Positions 27,669 to 37,990 of a stretch of DNA of 64,000 nt are shown in pieces. Each line of letters starts with the position of its first letter. Positions within the stretch are counted from its first letter, which is position 1. The notes under the pieces are model-generated. The model had not been told where the DNA came from. It did not search any database and saw only the letters and a program-made list of their open reading frames with translations. The translations under genes and the position numbers were made by a program. The DNA comes from Volvox africanus (taxonomy: Eukaryota; Chlorophyta; Chlorophyceae; Chlamydomonadales; Volvocaceae): NCBI GenBank assembly GCA_030268105.1, contig BSDZ01000086.1, forward strand, positions 1,240,001-1,304,000, read 5' to 3'.

Positions 27669-28688
27669 CATGACTTATCGATTGATGATCTCAAGGAAAA
27701 GGAACATCTCTCCTTCCCACTTTCTCTCCCTTCGAGGGCTTCGCCCGACTGATTCTCTTCATCCCCTCTATATCTCTTCTACTCAAATGAAAACGGCGGT
27801 ATTGTGGGCAGCGGCGCAGCGCCTGTGCGTGTAATACGCCCGTTATCATTCGAGTGAACAGAACGAGTGTTGAGAACCCAAGATTAGCTTCTAAGCTTCT
27901 TGTGTCATCCTAGGGCTCCCTCGAGCTACCTCGTACAGGGCCTGGGGCCCCGGGGTGCCTAGGGACTGAACCTAGTGCTGGTTATTTGGGCCTGGACCGA
28001 CCATTCCTATCACGAATTGCGGAAAACCGCATTCGGATCATTCCTCCCCGCCGCTGCGCTGGATCCTACTTCCCTTCCTGGGGTCCATCGATCCAGCTGC
28101 GGTGTTAAACCGCTAGAATTTCCTCTACACACGCAAACACAGACATACACAAGCACACGCATTACACGCACACACACACACACGTCAGTTTGAACCGGCA
28201 CTACGCAATTTGCAACTGCCTGCCTCAGCTGCATATGCGATATGTCGTTCTCTTGTGGTTGATCGCCATTGATGATTGGCACTGTTGGCTGCAATGATTG
28301 GCACACCCGTAACAACTGCCTGCCAACTGCCTGCAGACCCCCCAGTATCTTCCACCGCATTGGTGCACTCCTGGCGGGCCGCTGGTTCGGTTCCTCATGC
28401 AACCCCTTACGAGGAGGCGACGGGCCAGGGGGGTTGCCCCTCGAGGCATCGCCAGTAGTGACTACCACCGCAACCGCAACCACGCCCCTGCTCGGGAGTC
28501 GTAGTGGCAGCGGTAGTGGGAGCGGCAGTGGTTTCCTCTCCGCCGCGGGAAATGGAGCGAGCGTGAGCACCCCGACCTATCTCACCACGACGACCTTCAT
28601 GGCGGCAACTGTCGCCACCGCAGCAGCGGGCATTGGAGCAGGGCTTCTGTTTTGGTCCAAATCGGCGAGCATGAAGCGCAGCGGCTGA
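13222..28688 (+). CDS. PQQL: M16 (pitrilysin-type) zinc metallopeptidase, PQQL/PqqL-like, with C-terminal membrane tail
   Basis: A zinc endopeptidase of the insulinase family, closest in layout to plant PQQL. Twenty-nine exons join in phase to about 1124 codons: 13222-13469, 13598-13676, 14318-14377, 14764-14883, 15144-15205, 15508-15619, 15794-15938, 16382-16503, 16879-17012, 17341-17453, 17749-17879, 18141-18213, 18386-18495, 19062-19106, 19534-19674, 20733-20852, 21261-21393, 21991-22078, 22412-22565, 22748-22835, 23274-23365, 23564-23620, 23853-24014, 24699-24744, 25079-25161, 25777-25863, 26277-26393, 27355-27455, 28337-28688. The inverted zinc motif HIVEH (H-x-x-E-H) is in exon 3; the third ligand is expected in exon 6, ERGAVLEE, about 77 residues on. 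The family-typical YTNHDIVRLLERIGAEFG is in exon 4. The second, non-catalytic M16 half starts at TELTLSNGMRVAFKSTTF (exon 16). The last exon adds roughly 115 residues absent from plant PQQL as I know it: a Ser-Gly repeat, a hydrophobic segment and a basic end. Start is uncertain: 13222, or Met at 13354; no clear transit peptide was seen. Confidence 0.92.
13893..13921. repeat. Perfect 12-bp inverted repeat in intron 2 of the M16 gene
   Basis: GTAGGCGCACGC (13893-13904) and GCGTGCGCCTAC (13910-13921) are exact reverse complements around a 5-nt loop, CAATT. The GC-rich stem would be stable in the pre-mRNA. No role can be assigned. Confidence 0.85.
14145..14256. repeat. 49-bp tandem repeat, about 2.2 copies, intronic
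   Basis: A 49-bp unit (CTGCATCTCACTTCACCGGT, then CACCTCA...CGGTCATCCCC) repeats, with the phrase CTGCATCT beginning at 14148, 14197 and 14246. The copies are nearly identical. Lies within intron 2 of the M16 peptidase gene, close to the acceptor of exon 3. Confidence 0.85.
20149..20513 (+). mobile_element. Non-autonomous repeat insertion with 11-bp target-site duplication (copy 1)
   Basis: The sequence AACCTTATATG occurs at 20149-20159 and again at 20503-20513, bracketing about 343 bp. The inner segment from about 20160 to 20480 recurs in inverse orientation at about 35369-35690, roughly 95 percent identical by eye. This copy sits in intron 15 of the M16 peptidase gene, so it is presumably spliced out. 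The ends are not inverted repeats, and there is no poly-A tail, so the class is unclear (SINE-like or a deleted retroelement). An 88-residue frame inside the copy is not a recognised protein. Confidence 0.8.
21480..21860. other. Intron 17 segment of different texture, possible old element
   Basis: Inside the intron between exons 17 and 18 of the M16 gene, a stretch with less polypyrimidine bias than its surroundings carries a minus-strand frame (21781-21512) with several cysteines. No domain is recognised. It could be a fossil of an inserted element; there is no second copy in the window. Confidence 0.25.
23216..23251. repeat. (CA)n microsatellite close to a splice acceptor
   Basis: About 17 CA units with a few interruptions, ending some 22 bases before exon 21 of the M16 gene (acceptor at 23273). 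The run occupies the place where a polypyrimidine tract would normally lie. Confidence 0.9.
24844..24957. repeat. 17-bp minisatellite, about 6.7 copies, intronic
   Basis: Unit CACCTGAGAGGGAAATC is repeated six times without change and then breaks off after 12 bases. It lies in intron 24 of the M16 gene. The lack of divergence between units indicates recent expansion or homogenisation. Confidence 0.95.
25346..25450. repeat. Degenerate CAC/CCA/TTA trinucleotide array, intronic
   Basis: Runs of CAC, AAC, CAT and TTA triplets, with an internal longer period around ACCAACACCATT. Located in intron 25 of the M16 gene. Confidence 0.8.
27635..27664. repeat. (CT)n microsatellite in M16 intron 28
   Basis: A near-pure CT run in the last intron of the peptidase gene. 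No further role is visible. Confidence 0.9.
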
Positions 28689-30969
28689 ATGGGTCTGGTA
28701 ATCGAGCAGAGCAAGCCACGCAGGAGGAGGGGTATGGAATGATAGCGTCAGCAGGGTTTGAACCAATGTAGACCAATGGTAATAACAACCGGGATTGCAG
28801 CTAGTGTGGGGAGGGTCGGGTTTTGCTGTCTGGAAAGGTGTTACGCTGTGGGCGACTTGCCCTGCTGCTGTCTGTTTGCCAGCTGCTGGCGGAAGCCACA
28901 ATGCATGGTGGTAGCGGTGGCAAACTAGGTGCGGATGCATGCGGCAAGTGCACAGTGGTTTATTCTCAGCGTGTATTACATGTCAGTCAGTTGACATCGT
29001 CCGTATCAACTGACGGATAATACAGTTTGTGATCATCCGCGAAACCCTGATTGCGTAGCATTACCTTCACGCCTTAGCAGTCGAAAGGAATTGGAGAGAG
29101 AAATCGCGAGGCCGCACAGAGGCCCAGCAGCTTACCATCCCTTACACCGCCATCGAGAAAGCGAAACAGCTCCATTACGGGCTGTTGGCAAATTGGCGGA
29201 ATTATGCATATGGGTAACAAACATGGGTATCTGGGATAAAAGGCTGCCTGCGTACGCCCAGGTTCAGCTCCATCCGTAAGCTACCTAATTAAAGTTTATT
29301 CTTGATTTATTCGTGCCACCTAAGTTGTAAACGGTGTCTTTTTCGGGGTTTAGGCTGCAGCATTGGCTGTGCAGCGAGCAGCAACCTGCAGCGTGGCAAG
29401 GCTCTCTCGTATGACATCGGGCAGAAAATGCAAGGTTGTACCTGTTCAAATCTCAACGGCGTTCAAGTTAATATATATAGCCTCCGATTCATAAGAGTAT
29501 TGTGTTTCCGCAGAGGTCAGGCCAATACGTAAGGAATTCCGCAAGTGATTGCGCCACCCTTTGCCATCAGTTTGCCACCCGTAATGGTGTATACAGGGTA
29601 TAAGAAACTGGAATCCTCCAATCCATCAACCCAGCCTGTCCTAGCCTGTTCTTGACGGTAACCCCGGTTCTGGAGCATTGAGGCAGACAGGCGGTTCAAG
29701 GACAGAAGGCAATAAATTGCACACCGACCAGGCCATGACAAGGACTTTTGATATGATCACCCGATCAATATCCATTATAAGCACAGGATTGATTACTATA
29801 AAACTTAAAGCTCTATCACGATGAAATGGTCCACGAGGCAGCGTTGTCCCGTGGGCCGTGGGCTTACTTGCCGAAAATCCGCGGAAGAATGGTCAAATTG
29901 CAAACTTTGAGGTACAGCCAAAAAACGTTTTAGCAGTTATAAAATCCTTTCAGCAGTTTAATCCAGGAAATGGACTCTCGCGGTCGTATCTTGCCTCGCT
30001 CCGAAGCTGCCTTCGATGGTGCATGCCGCCTCCAGCTTGATTAACCGTTTCATTGTCTAACTTTTGTTCCGAACATTTTATATTATTATTACGTACATCA
30101 TAATTGAAATTCCGTATCTTATCGTTGGCAAGGGCTTTGTCTGCAGGCCGCAGACTACTTGTGCACTTGCGTTCCTCGAACTTAATTACAGTAGGATAAT
30201 ATATCCGAAAATGTCTTATCGCTTGACGACTGATGCTGCTGCTGCTGCGAAGACCGGGAAACTGGCGTCGCGACGTGTGCGGCCTTGCCCGACAAAACGT
30301 CCTTCGGCTCAACAATCTTATTCAATTGATACGGATGCACCCAGTTCTGTTCGGAGTTGCGCTGCGGCGATGTTACTATCTGCTGGTACGTCGCTGGTCA
30401 ACTCCCAGCGGACAATGAAAGTTCATCTGGCCCCCGAAAGCGATAGTGAATTGGATTATTTGGACGTTCATTTATCTAGTACCCATATCGATTTACAGGG
30501 CTGCTCTGCGGTCAAGTGTTGATGCCGGAGCCGGTGACGGCAACAGTCCACGTGTCACAGGTAGGACAAGACTCCGAGAACGATTGCGTGTTACTGAGAG
30601 ATTTGTAATATATTACATTACGTGTATTGTGGGTGTTGATTTGCCAAGTCATTATGGGCTCTTTGAGCCGTCCTAAGGTGCACCCGGGGGGCCTTTTGCG
30701 ACAGCGCGCCCATTCTGATCGCAAATAAGCCCTTGCTTTACAACACCTGTGAGAGGGACGACCAGAGCCTAAAAGTGCGCCATTCCTGACCTCCTTAGAT
30801 GGTACACAGTACGAACAACACATCAGGTTTGGGCCTAAAAGAGTTGTCTGAATCCCGGCGAGCTGATCAGCTACCGGAATGATCTTCCAAGGTCGATTAT
30901 CCCTCTCCCCGCCCCCTCCTTCCTGGCCACCCTTGCCATCCCGGCATCCAACTTCCCTGGATCCCTCAG
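28689..30969. other. M16 3' UTR and gap before the next gene
   Basis: Holds the 3' UTR of the peptidase and the unresolved 5' end of the next gene. A 103-residue frame at 30211-30519 (+) rich in Ala, Ser and Arg could be a first exon of that gene, but I could not join it in phase to the exon at 30970. Otherwise I see nothing in it. Confidence 0.45.
29326..29330 (+). terminator. Possible TGTAA polyadenylation signal of the M16 gene
   Basis: TGTAA is the usual polyadenylation signal of volvocine algae. This one is about 640 bases after the peptidase stop codon, a plausible 3' UTR length for the group. It is a five-base word, so chance occurrence cannot be excluded. Confidence 0.3.
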
Positions 30970-33105
30970 GCTGCTGCTGCGCCTTCGGGCTCCACTCCCT
31001 CCCGCGGCCTGGCTTTGCAGTCCCTGCCTCTGCCGCCGCTCGCATCCACCGCCTCGGCCGCAGCCGTAGTGGTGGAGGAGGCAGAGGAGATCGCCCGGGA
31101 AGTATTGACCTTTTTTCAACACAGTGCTGAGGTGGTTGGCTCAACCGTACACCACCTGCAGGTACGGCAAAAATGTATTAGGTGGCGGTGCACGATTTAC
31201 CATGGTGCGAAGTGTACGGCATTAAACTCAAGGGACAGCAGAAAATAGCTTTATGGATCTGGACTGGTGTGTTGCTTGTTTTGGAATCTTGGAATCAATC
31301 CTGGAATTTGGAACCTGTTGTGGATTCTAATCTTCAGGTGGTACATGCTCTGGAGCGGCTGGAGGAGATGCCACTGAACCAGGTAAGCGGGTCGTTACGG
31401 GGAGGGGTGGCCAGTCTAGAAAGAATGTTAGCATGGATGGGGAGGGGTGGCCAGTCTAGAAAGAATGTTAGCTCGGAACCTGGAAAAGGACGAACCTGGA
31501 AAAGGACGAACCTGGAAAAGGACGAACCTGGAAAAGGACGAACCTGGAAAAGGACGAACCTGGAAAAGGACGAACCTGGAAAAGGCCCCATAAAGACAGG
31601 GGAGCTCACGGGGGCATTGAGGCGCACTAGAGCAGCAAGCGAGGGGATGTGTATGGAGGAGCGGGAAGGGCGGTCGAAACATCGGAAGGGGGTTTGGAAG
31701 GAGGGACATGTGAACGGAGGGGGGGGATTGCTGGTGAAGCTAGACTAACCTGCTGTTGCTGTGAGTTTTAATGGCGGTCAGCCAATTGGAACCCTAAGAA
31801 AACTAATTCGATGTTCCTGGAGTGATGGTGGTGGTGGTGGTGTTTCTGCAGATGGGCAGAGGCGGAAAGCCTGCATGCCACGACAAGCCTCGCTCATGTG
31901 CCTCTTCCCCCTGACGTTTTGCCGTACAGGTAGTCGATTTGGAGCTGCTTAAAGCCGCCCTGCACCCGACGGGCTCAGCAATCAGCATCGGGAGTGTGTA
32001 CGACGAGGATGTGTCGAGCTCCGAAGTCACTCGGCAGCTGGACGCGGCGCTGGACTCGGTGGCAGACTGGCAGCTGCGCGATGTGGTGGATGTGGGCAGA
32101 CTGGCTGATGCGCTGCAGGTGAGACATCGGGAGTTGGCGGTTGGAGGTTTCTACTGGTGCCTGGCGGTTGGCAGTTTCGTGACGGTTGCTACACGCCAGA
32201 AATGTGTTTTGGGGAGCCAAGTGATCCGGTGTTTTGGGATCTGAGTTGCGATGGAAGATTTCGCTGTGCGCCCGCGGGGACATTTACTGTTCCGTTCTGT
32301 TTTTGTCGTACATATCTGGCACTACATGCAACGTAATGTACGGGTGCCCATACACTGCTTTTGAGCGGGCCTGCATAAGTTGCCACTTTGCCTCGTTTGT
32401 TCTACGGCCCTCAGGATGTGCAGTACAGTGGTCCGTTGGACTCCCGGGCTCTTCAGCGGGAAGGACCGAGACTGCGGCGCGCGGTGCACTGGGAGGCGGT
32501 GGCTGAGTCCGTAAGGCCCTCGGAGTTGCGGCAGGCGCTTAAGGCGCTGGGCTCTACCCACCGAGGTGGCAGGTGCGAGTGTGGGCCGGTGTCCAGGAGG
32601 GCGGCAACAAGGTTTGATGCGTCCTTAACAAGGGGCTGGGACTGGGAGGAAGTGAAGGCGGGGAGGGGCTAAAGAGCTGTAATTGGACGTGTGGGAGGTG
32701 GGGTGGGGTAAGAAAAACACACACATGCACAGTCAGGTTCATGTGCTCCCTTTTAAGCCCAACCAAACTTCCTAATCCCCGTGCCATGATGAAAACCCGT
32801 CTTCCCGCACGCGCCGCAATCAACCGCAGCCCGTTCTCTGAACTGGACATCCGCGTGGCAGTGGCTGCCGTACGGATGGATGCCGTACGGCAGGTACTGT
32901 CACCTTCTAAAGAGGCGCATCAGGGGCCCAGCCGCTCCCTTGAATCTAGTGGTATGTGGACCTGGGACAGCATGTGAGTATGTGTATGAGTGAGATGCTT
33001 CCGCCAGCATCCATGGGCAGCTTCCATGGGCAGCTTCCATGCAGCTTCCATGCAGCTTCCACGCCCCCCGCGTGTCAGACGCGGGGCGTGTTCTTCAAAT
33101 TCTGA
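30970..33105 (+). CDS. Unrecognised multi-exon gene (5' end unresolved)
   Basis: A chain of exons keeps frame with good GT-AG borders: 30970-31161, 31338-31382, 31930-32118, 32415-32572, 32830-32893, and probably 33079-33105, which ends in a stop codon. The visible part is about 225 residues. It begins with an Ala/Pro/Ser-rich stretch, followed by acidic helices (EEAEEIAREVLTFFQHSAEV; VVHALERLEEMPLN) and then VVDVGRLADALQ and HWEAVAESVRPSELRQALKA. It looks helical and soluble. The Ala/Ser-rich front could be part of a plastid or mitochondrial transit peptide, but the true start was not found. I do not recognise the family. The last exon is the weakest: other acceptors downstream (near 33130) would extend the protein. 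Confidence 0.5.
31399..31472. repeat. 34-bp direct duplication, intronic
   Basis: The 34 bases at 31399-31432 (GGGGAGGGGTGGCCAGTCTA and on) are repeated exactly at 31439-31472, six bases later. They lie just upstream of a minisatellite in the same intron of the unrecognised gene. Confidence 0.95.
31476..31586. repeat. 16-bp minisatellite, about 7 copies, intronic
   Basis: Unit GAACCTGGAAAAGGAC repeated six times exactly plus a 15-base last copy, in the intron between exons 31338-31382 and 31930-32118. Its open frames on both strands are products of the repeat, not genes. Confidence 0.95.
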
Positions 33106-33298
33106 CAGCCCCCAAGACAGTGGATCAGGCTTTTAAGGACAACCTGCAGCTGGCGGCTCATGTACATCCCAGCACTAGAGGCCCTCGGGGACGTCGGCGA
33201 TGCGGTCCTCCTCGGTCTTCGGTCACAGCGTTTGTTCGCAGATGACTTCGGTTGTGCAGCGTGTTTGGGGATTTGGAGGCAGCGGGACAAGGGGGGAT

Positions 33299-33360
33299 AG
33301 ACGAATGAAACGAATTCTGGTGCTGATACTGAAGGAACGAGGACTAACCACCGTGAAGGG
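33299..33360 (+). repeat. 62-bp dispersed repeat, copy A
   Basis: Matches 49425-49486 in the same orientation over 62 bases with roughly seven to nine differences. The last 26 bases (GAACGAGGACTAACCACCGT, then GAAGGG) are identical. Lies just after the likely 3' end of the unrecognised gene. Confidence 0.85.
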
Positions 33361-34224
33361 GGGGATCATATGGGAAGCATGACGGGGCCTGAGGGTCTGT
33401 GAGAGGGGGTAGAGAGTCAAAAGTCACAATTAGAAATTGAAAAGATGAATGCAATGACCAGCGAGCCGGGGCTTGTGTAACCACGCGTGGCTGCCGCCCA
33501 CCTCCAATGGGGCAATGAGCGGTTGAGAGTCCGGGTGTTTGCGCTTGCGACGGCCGCCGCACTATTAGCGCGGTCGCCGCATTACAGCGGTTCCGTCCAC
33601 GGGGAGTCGCAGCGTCTGCGGTAACGAGAGAGCTGCACTGTGAAGCTAGAGTGGGGGTGTGGGTGTGAGATGGTGCTGTGAGTGACAGAGCCTTAGATGG
33701 GGATATATGTACGGCAGCGTCTTGTGTAGATGCAGTCCCGTACCGTCTTCTTTACTTTTATAGACGGCTGAAAGAACGTGTTGTGGGACGGTGGAGATGA
33801 TGGAAATTGTCGTGGAGATGGAGCAATCAATACGGCATAACAGTATCGCAGTGTACTAGTATTGGGTTTTCAGTTGCATACAGTTGCGCGTCATCGTGTC
33901 ATTTTTGTGTATCACATCCGATGGTGTGAGTGGGCCACCCGGGGCCCACATGACCTTGTTATCTTGCGTATCAGGCTCATATGGCTGCGAATCCACCCCC
34001 TTAACTTCCTTGCCCTTTAATTTAATTGGTTGACTGCATCCGCCTGTCGTGGAGCGATTAGGAATCCCCCTATAGACCTAGGGCGCCTGGAATGGTCTCA
34101 ACGCACTCCTCAACGCACTCCTCTTCCAGCTCCTCAATCCCCCACTCCCCCCACTCGCATATTCCTCATGGAGCTGTGTGGCCAATCATCAACACACCGA
34201 GATATAAGGACATGCATATCCACA

Positions 34225-34321
34225 GTGCATATATATGTATATGTATATATATACATATATATACACATATATATGTATGGGTGTCCATATATATATATAT
34301 ATATATATATATATGGACACC
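34225..34321. repeat. TA-rich microsatellite with 42-bp perfect palindrome
   Basis: A run of TATATG/TATACA steps (about 34225-34277) leads into GGTGTCCAT, a pure (AT)n core and ATGGACACC. Bases 34280-34321 read the same on both strands. Such a sequence can extrude a cruciform. It lies in the intergenic gap. Confidence 0.9.
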
Positions 34322-35368
34322 AACCACCCTTGGCAGTCCTACTGCGTCCACCGCTGACGTAGAAGTTGTGGACTCGTGGATGGAAGCTTATTCCATTGGA
34401 TGAGTGGACTTCCCTTATGCGTCGTTCGAAACAACTTCACTTTGGGAAATGCCATGACTTAGCGCTGCTTGAAGGATCCCAACGTCTGGCCCTGGACTCG
34501 CCCAAACACTGCTGCACCGCGACTTTCAGAAGCACAGAAAAGTAGTCCTAAACAGCGCTTAGCATCTTGCGTAAGTGTTCAGGCACTGTTTATATCAAAG
34601 GATCTTTTCAGCTCAGCGCTTGCCTCCCCGGTCAAGCCCGGGGCAGCTTTTTTCAAATTGCCCTGAAAGAACCCGTTTGTGGAGACCACGGCCTGTGTTG
34701 AGGGTATTTTCACATTCTATGCAAAGCGGTTTCTTAGATTCGTTCAGTGTGGACATTATGTAGGACCAGACAGAGTGCTATTAAGTTACAGGTTGCCTAT
34801 CGAGGGCGGCAAAAGGCACTCTACTCAAAAGCGCAAGGGCTAGCAGCCCGAGCTGTCGGAAAATATGTATTGTGTAACATTTTTTTATATATAACCCTGT
34901 ATATAGTATTGATAGCTGTGCGTTCGTCCCTAGCATTCCTACAAACTTTGTATACCTCCAATTCATTCACTGTCGTACATCCCGCTCTTAATGCGTCATT
35001 ATGGCTGGCGCCAGATGGTTGGGGTTGGCGGGCGATGGCCCCTGCCTGACATCCCAACCCCCAACCCCCAACCCCGATCGACACCAACCGCAAACAAATA
35101 CCACTAAGCTATTTATGACGCACAGAAAAATAGAGCGTACTATGGCCTATGGGGAACTTAATGGGGGCCGCAAAGGCATGCATGAATACGGACGCGAAGC
35201 GGGCAGAGATTGTCCTCTCGGCCCCTTCAGATTTATATATCTTTCCCCCAGTTCACCTTCGGCCGGCGCCAGTGCGCCAGATGGAGTGAACTGCAATACG
35301 GCACCGCCGTGGGACAATGATTCACTGATATGTACGACAACTTGAATCATCTCCAGACGGCGTCTCAA

Positions 35369-35690
35369 CACTAAGCCCCTGGAGTTCCAGGTCCTACCCC
35401 GACCGAGAGCGGGCCAAAGACCCTGAAGTAAAGGGCAGGGTGCCCCCATGTCGATGGACGGTGACGACCCCAATTATAAAGTGACCTGCGAGCTGACTAA
35501 TAGCAGAGTTGACGCCTTAGTTGATTCGGCAGATTCCGCTGGATGCTGGTGGTGGGTGCTGAACCTGGGAAGAGCACTGATTTCGGAGAAGTCGGCATGG
35601 GAGACCGGATGAGGGTGCCCCGAAATACCGGGGAAGGTAGGGACTGCCAGGTTAGTGGCCACGGGAGATGTACCCCCCTATCCTACACAT
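35369..35690 (-). mobile_element. Non-autonomous repeat insertion, copy 2
   Basis: Reverse complement of the inner part of the insertion at 20160-20480, starting at the shared edge TGTGTAGGATAGGGGGG (about 35690 reading leftwards) and parting just after CCTGGAACTCCAGGGGC (about 35376). Roughly 95 percent identical by eye over some 310 bases. Beyond that point the two copies have different tails, and no target-site duplication was found for this copy. Confidence 0.85.
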
Positions 35691-36838
35691 ACACACACAA
35701 AGCCGTTCCTTAAGCACACACACGCACACACTGTGCTTCAGTGCTTTTTCGCCACGGCAGTAGTATTATTTGCGCTCGCAGTCCGAGTTAGTACATATGT
35801 GTCCACAGCATGTCGTGACGGGTAAAAAACACATTTCCACCCTCACACCCACGTGCTTGTGTATGTCTTAGGTAAATTCCGATCAAAATTCCGTCAGCAT
35901 CGGCAAGCCTGCTGCAGACAAATTATTTAGTTTGCATATGTAATGCAGTGACGAGCATCAGCGGAATATTTACGGATGAATCAATGGCGTTTGGATAAGC
36001 TGCAAGCTGTAAGCTGCGATACGCCGACGACGTCTCCTCTCCACCGCCTGTTTGTTCTAAACGCCTCAAGCCGCCGCGAGGAGCCGCCTGACGGCGCCGC
36101 CGCTCATAAAACTGCAACCCGGCCGACGCGGGTCCCTCGTTTGGTTTTATTTGGTTTGGCGGTGCTTTGAAGTTACGTACGGCACCGGCACCAGCACCAG
36201 CACCAGCTCTACAGTGCTGAATGCTTAGGTGGCGGCCAGCACGCTGTGTACCGTACGCACGCTTACGGGCTGGGCCTTCCCGCGTCCAAGCGCATGGTAC
36301 CGAGGTTGAGTACCTCACTGGAGGAGTGGAAACACGGAAGTTGGCGAGTAGACGACAGGGAGGGGGGCGGATCAGGTGCAGCGAAAGAACCCCCGAATCA
36401 AAACGTGGCGTTGAAGGCGCGTGGCTATACCGGGTAGAGCATCAGCACCCACACAGCATTGTCAGAACCTACAGCCTACACCTGAACTTCGCTCCATAGG
36501 GTGGTGCGGAATGGCATGGGATGGAAGATTTATGTCTGTTGGCGAGATGATAGTGCGCATCCCCATTTTTTTGCCAAAAAACACAAAACTAGAAAAGATT
36601 AATTATTAAAAGCAAAGTAAAAAAGGAGGGAAGGTGGGGAATGGCGATGCGGGCGGCGGCGGTTCCCACCATGTTTTACCCCAGTGCGACAACACACGAC
36701 CCTAGAATTTCTCCTCCTTGTAAGACAACCCCAATGCAGTATATCTGGCAAAACGATTTGGCAAACGACCGTGCACCGCAGCTGCCATGCTTGCCAGTAC
36801 AAATGGAACACTGTTAAATTAAGACAGTCAGTTGCTCC

Positions 36839-36843
36839 TTACA
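36839..36843 (-). terminator. Possible TGTAA polyadenylation signal of the PAN/Pro-rich gene
   Basis: TGTAA on the minus strand about 640 bases past the stop codon at 37478. Short word, so weak evidence. Confidence 0.25.
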
Positions 36844-37477
36844 AACATCGGCCCGCAGTCCATGGTTCCCCAGCCTTCTTCCGAGCTCAATCCTCCCTCA
36901 CACGCTACCCTGCAAGTCCTCACCACATGATGTTTGCGCGCTTGCTGGGCCCTGTAGTGCCTTGGACGTTGTAGTAGTCGGGTAATGGAGTCGGGTACAC
37001 GAACGGGACTTGTCGGGCTAGGCATAAGATATCTGCACCCAAGGGGGGGGGACCAGGCGCACACACGGGGTCAGCCAGGGGCACCTGCAATTTCTCACAG
37101 CAGCAGCAGCAGCGGCAGCGAGGGGTTGGAGGGCGGTGGAGTCGTGGTTTGAGGGAGGGTGGAGGATATGGGCCTTATCTCTTAGCAGGGTGGTGCAGCG
37201 AAGCACTCGGAGAAAGAAAGGACCACAAAGCAGCTGATGGAGACGGTGCACTCTCACGGTCCGCACATTTGGTGATACCAAGTAAAATGTCGGGGCACGG
37301 GATCATGACGACCGGTTTTGCTTTCGATTTCAATGGTCTTCGTTCCCTTCGACCCATCACGCGTCTCATCACACGGCGCGGTCCTGCTGCAAGACACGAG
37401 CACCCCCCTTGCACCCCCCTTAAGCCCCTAGTTGCCCAACCTCCAGTAGCGATGGACAGTTAGAGATGAAATTTAAG

Positions 37478-37959
37478 TTATCCGTTGCCTCCCGTCACTG
37501 ACATGCACCTACCAGTGCCGTTCTGATACCAGAGTGCATAAGAACAGAGGTGCGGGTTAGCCTGGCAGCCCACCATGCACATGCCCATGTCGACGAAGCC
37601 GTTCGGGTTCTGGCTGGAGAAGAAGCCCCACTGGCCGTAGGCCTCAAAGCCCTCCACGCAATTGGCGATGCCTGCCCATGGGGCCAGGTGGGCCAGATGG
37701 GGTGCACAACGGGGTAGTTGCTTTTGCAATTGCACCACAAGCAAGCGGGCCGCCGGGTGCTGTGTGCATGCAGGTCTCGTCCACTCCTCCAACGGAGTTC
37801 CGACCAGCCCGACGACGACGCTGCTTGGAGAGTGAACCAAAGTGCCTTTTGCGGTTGGAAGATATGGGCTGTTGCGCTTCTTCAGCTGCTTTGTGTCTTC
37901 CATCATACCCAGTGCTTGAGGTAGACACACACACAAACATACACACAAACACGCACACG

Positions 37960-37990
<31 letters not shown>

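Larger units (their letters stand above)
33106..37477. other. Gap with repeats between the unrecognised gene and the PAN/Pro-rich gene
   Basis: Contains a 62-bp dispersed repeat (33299-33360), a TA-rich palindrome (34280-34321), the second copy of the 340-bp repeat (35369-35690), and CAG-type triplets near 37098-37120. No coding region could be supported. The right part should include the 3' UTR of the PAN/Pro-rich gene. Confidence 0.55.

Noticed and set aside
31334..31748. Repetitive proteins encoded on both strands (Lys-Asp-Glu-Pro-Gly type and Phe-Pro-Gly-Ser type)
   Set aside because: Both are translations of the 16-bp minisatellite in an intron.
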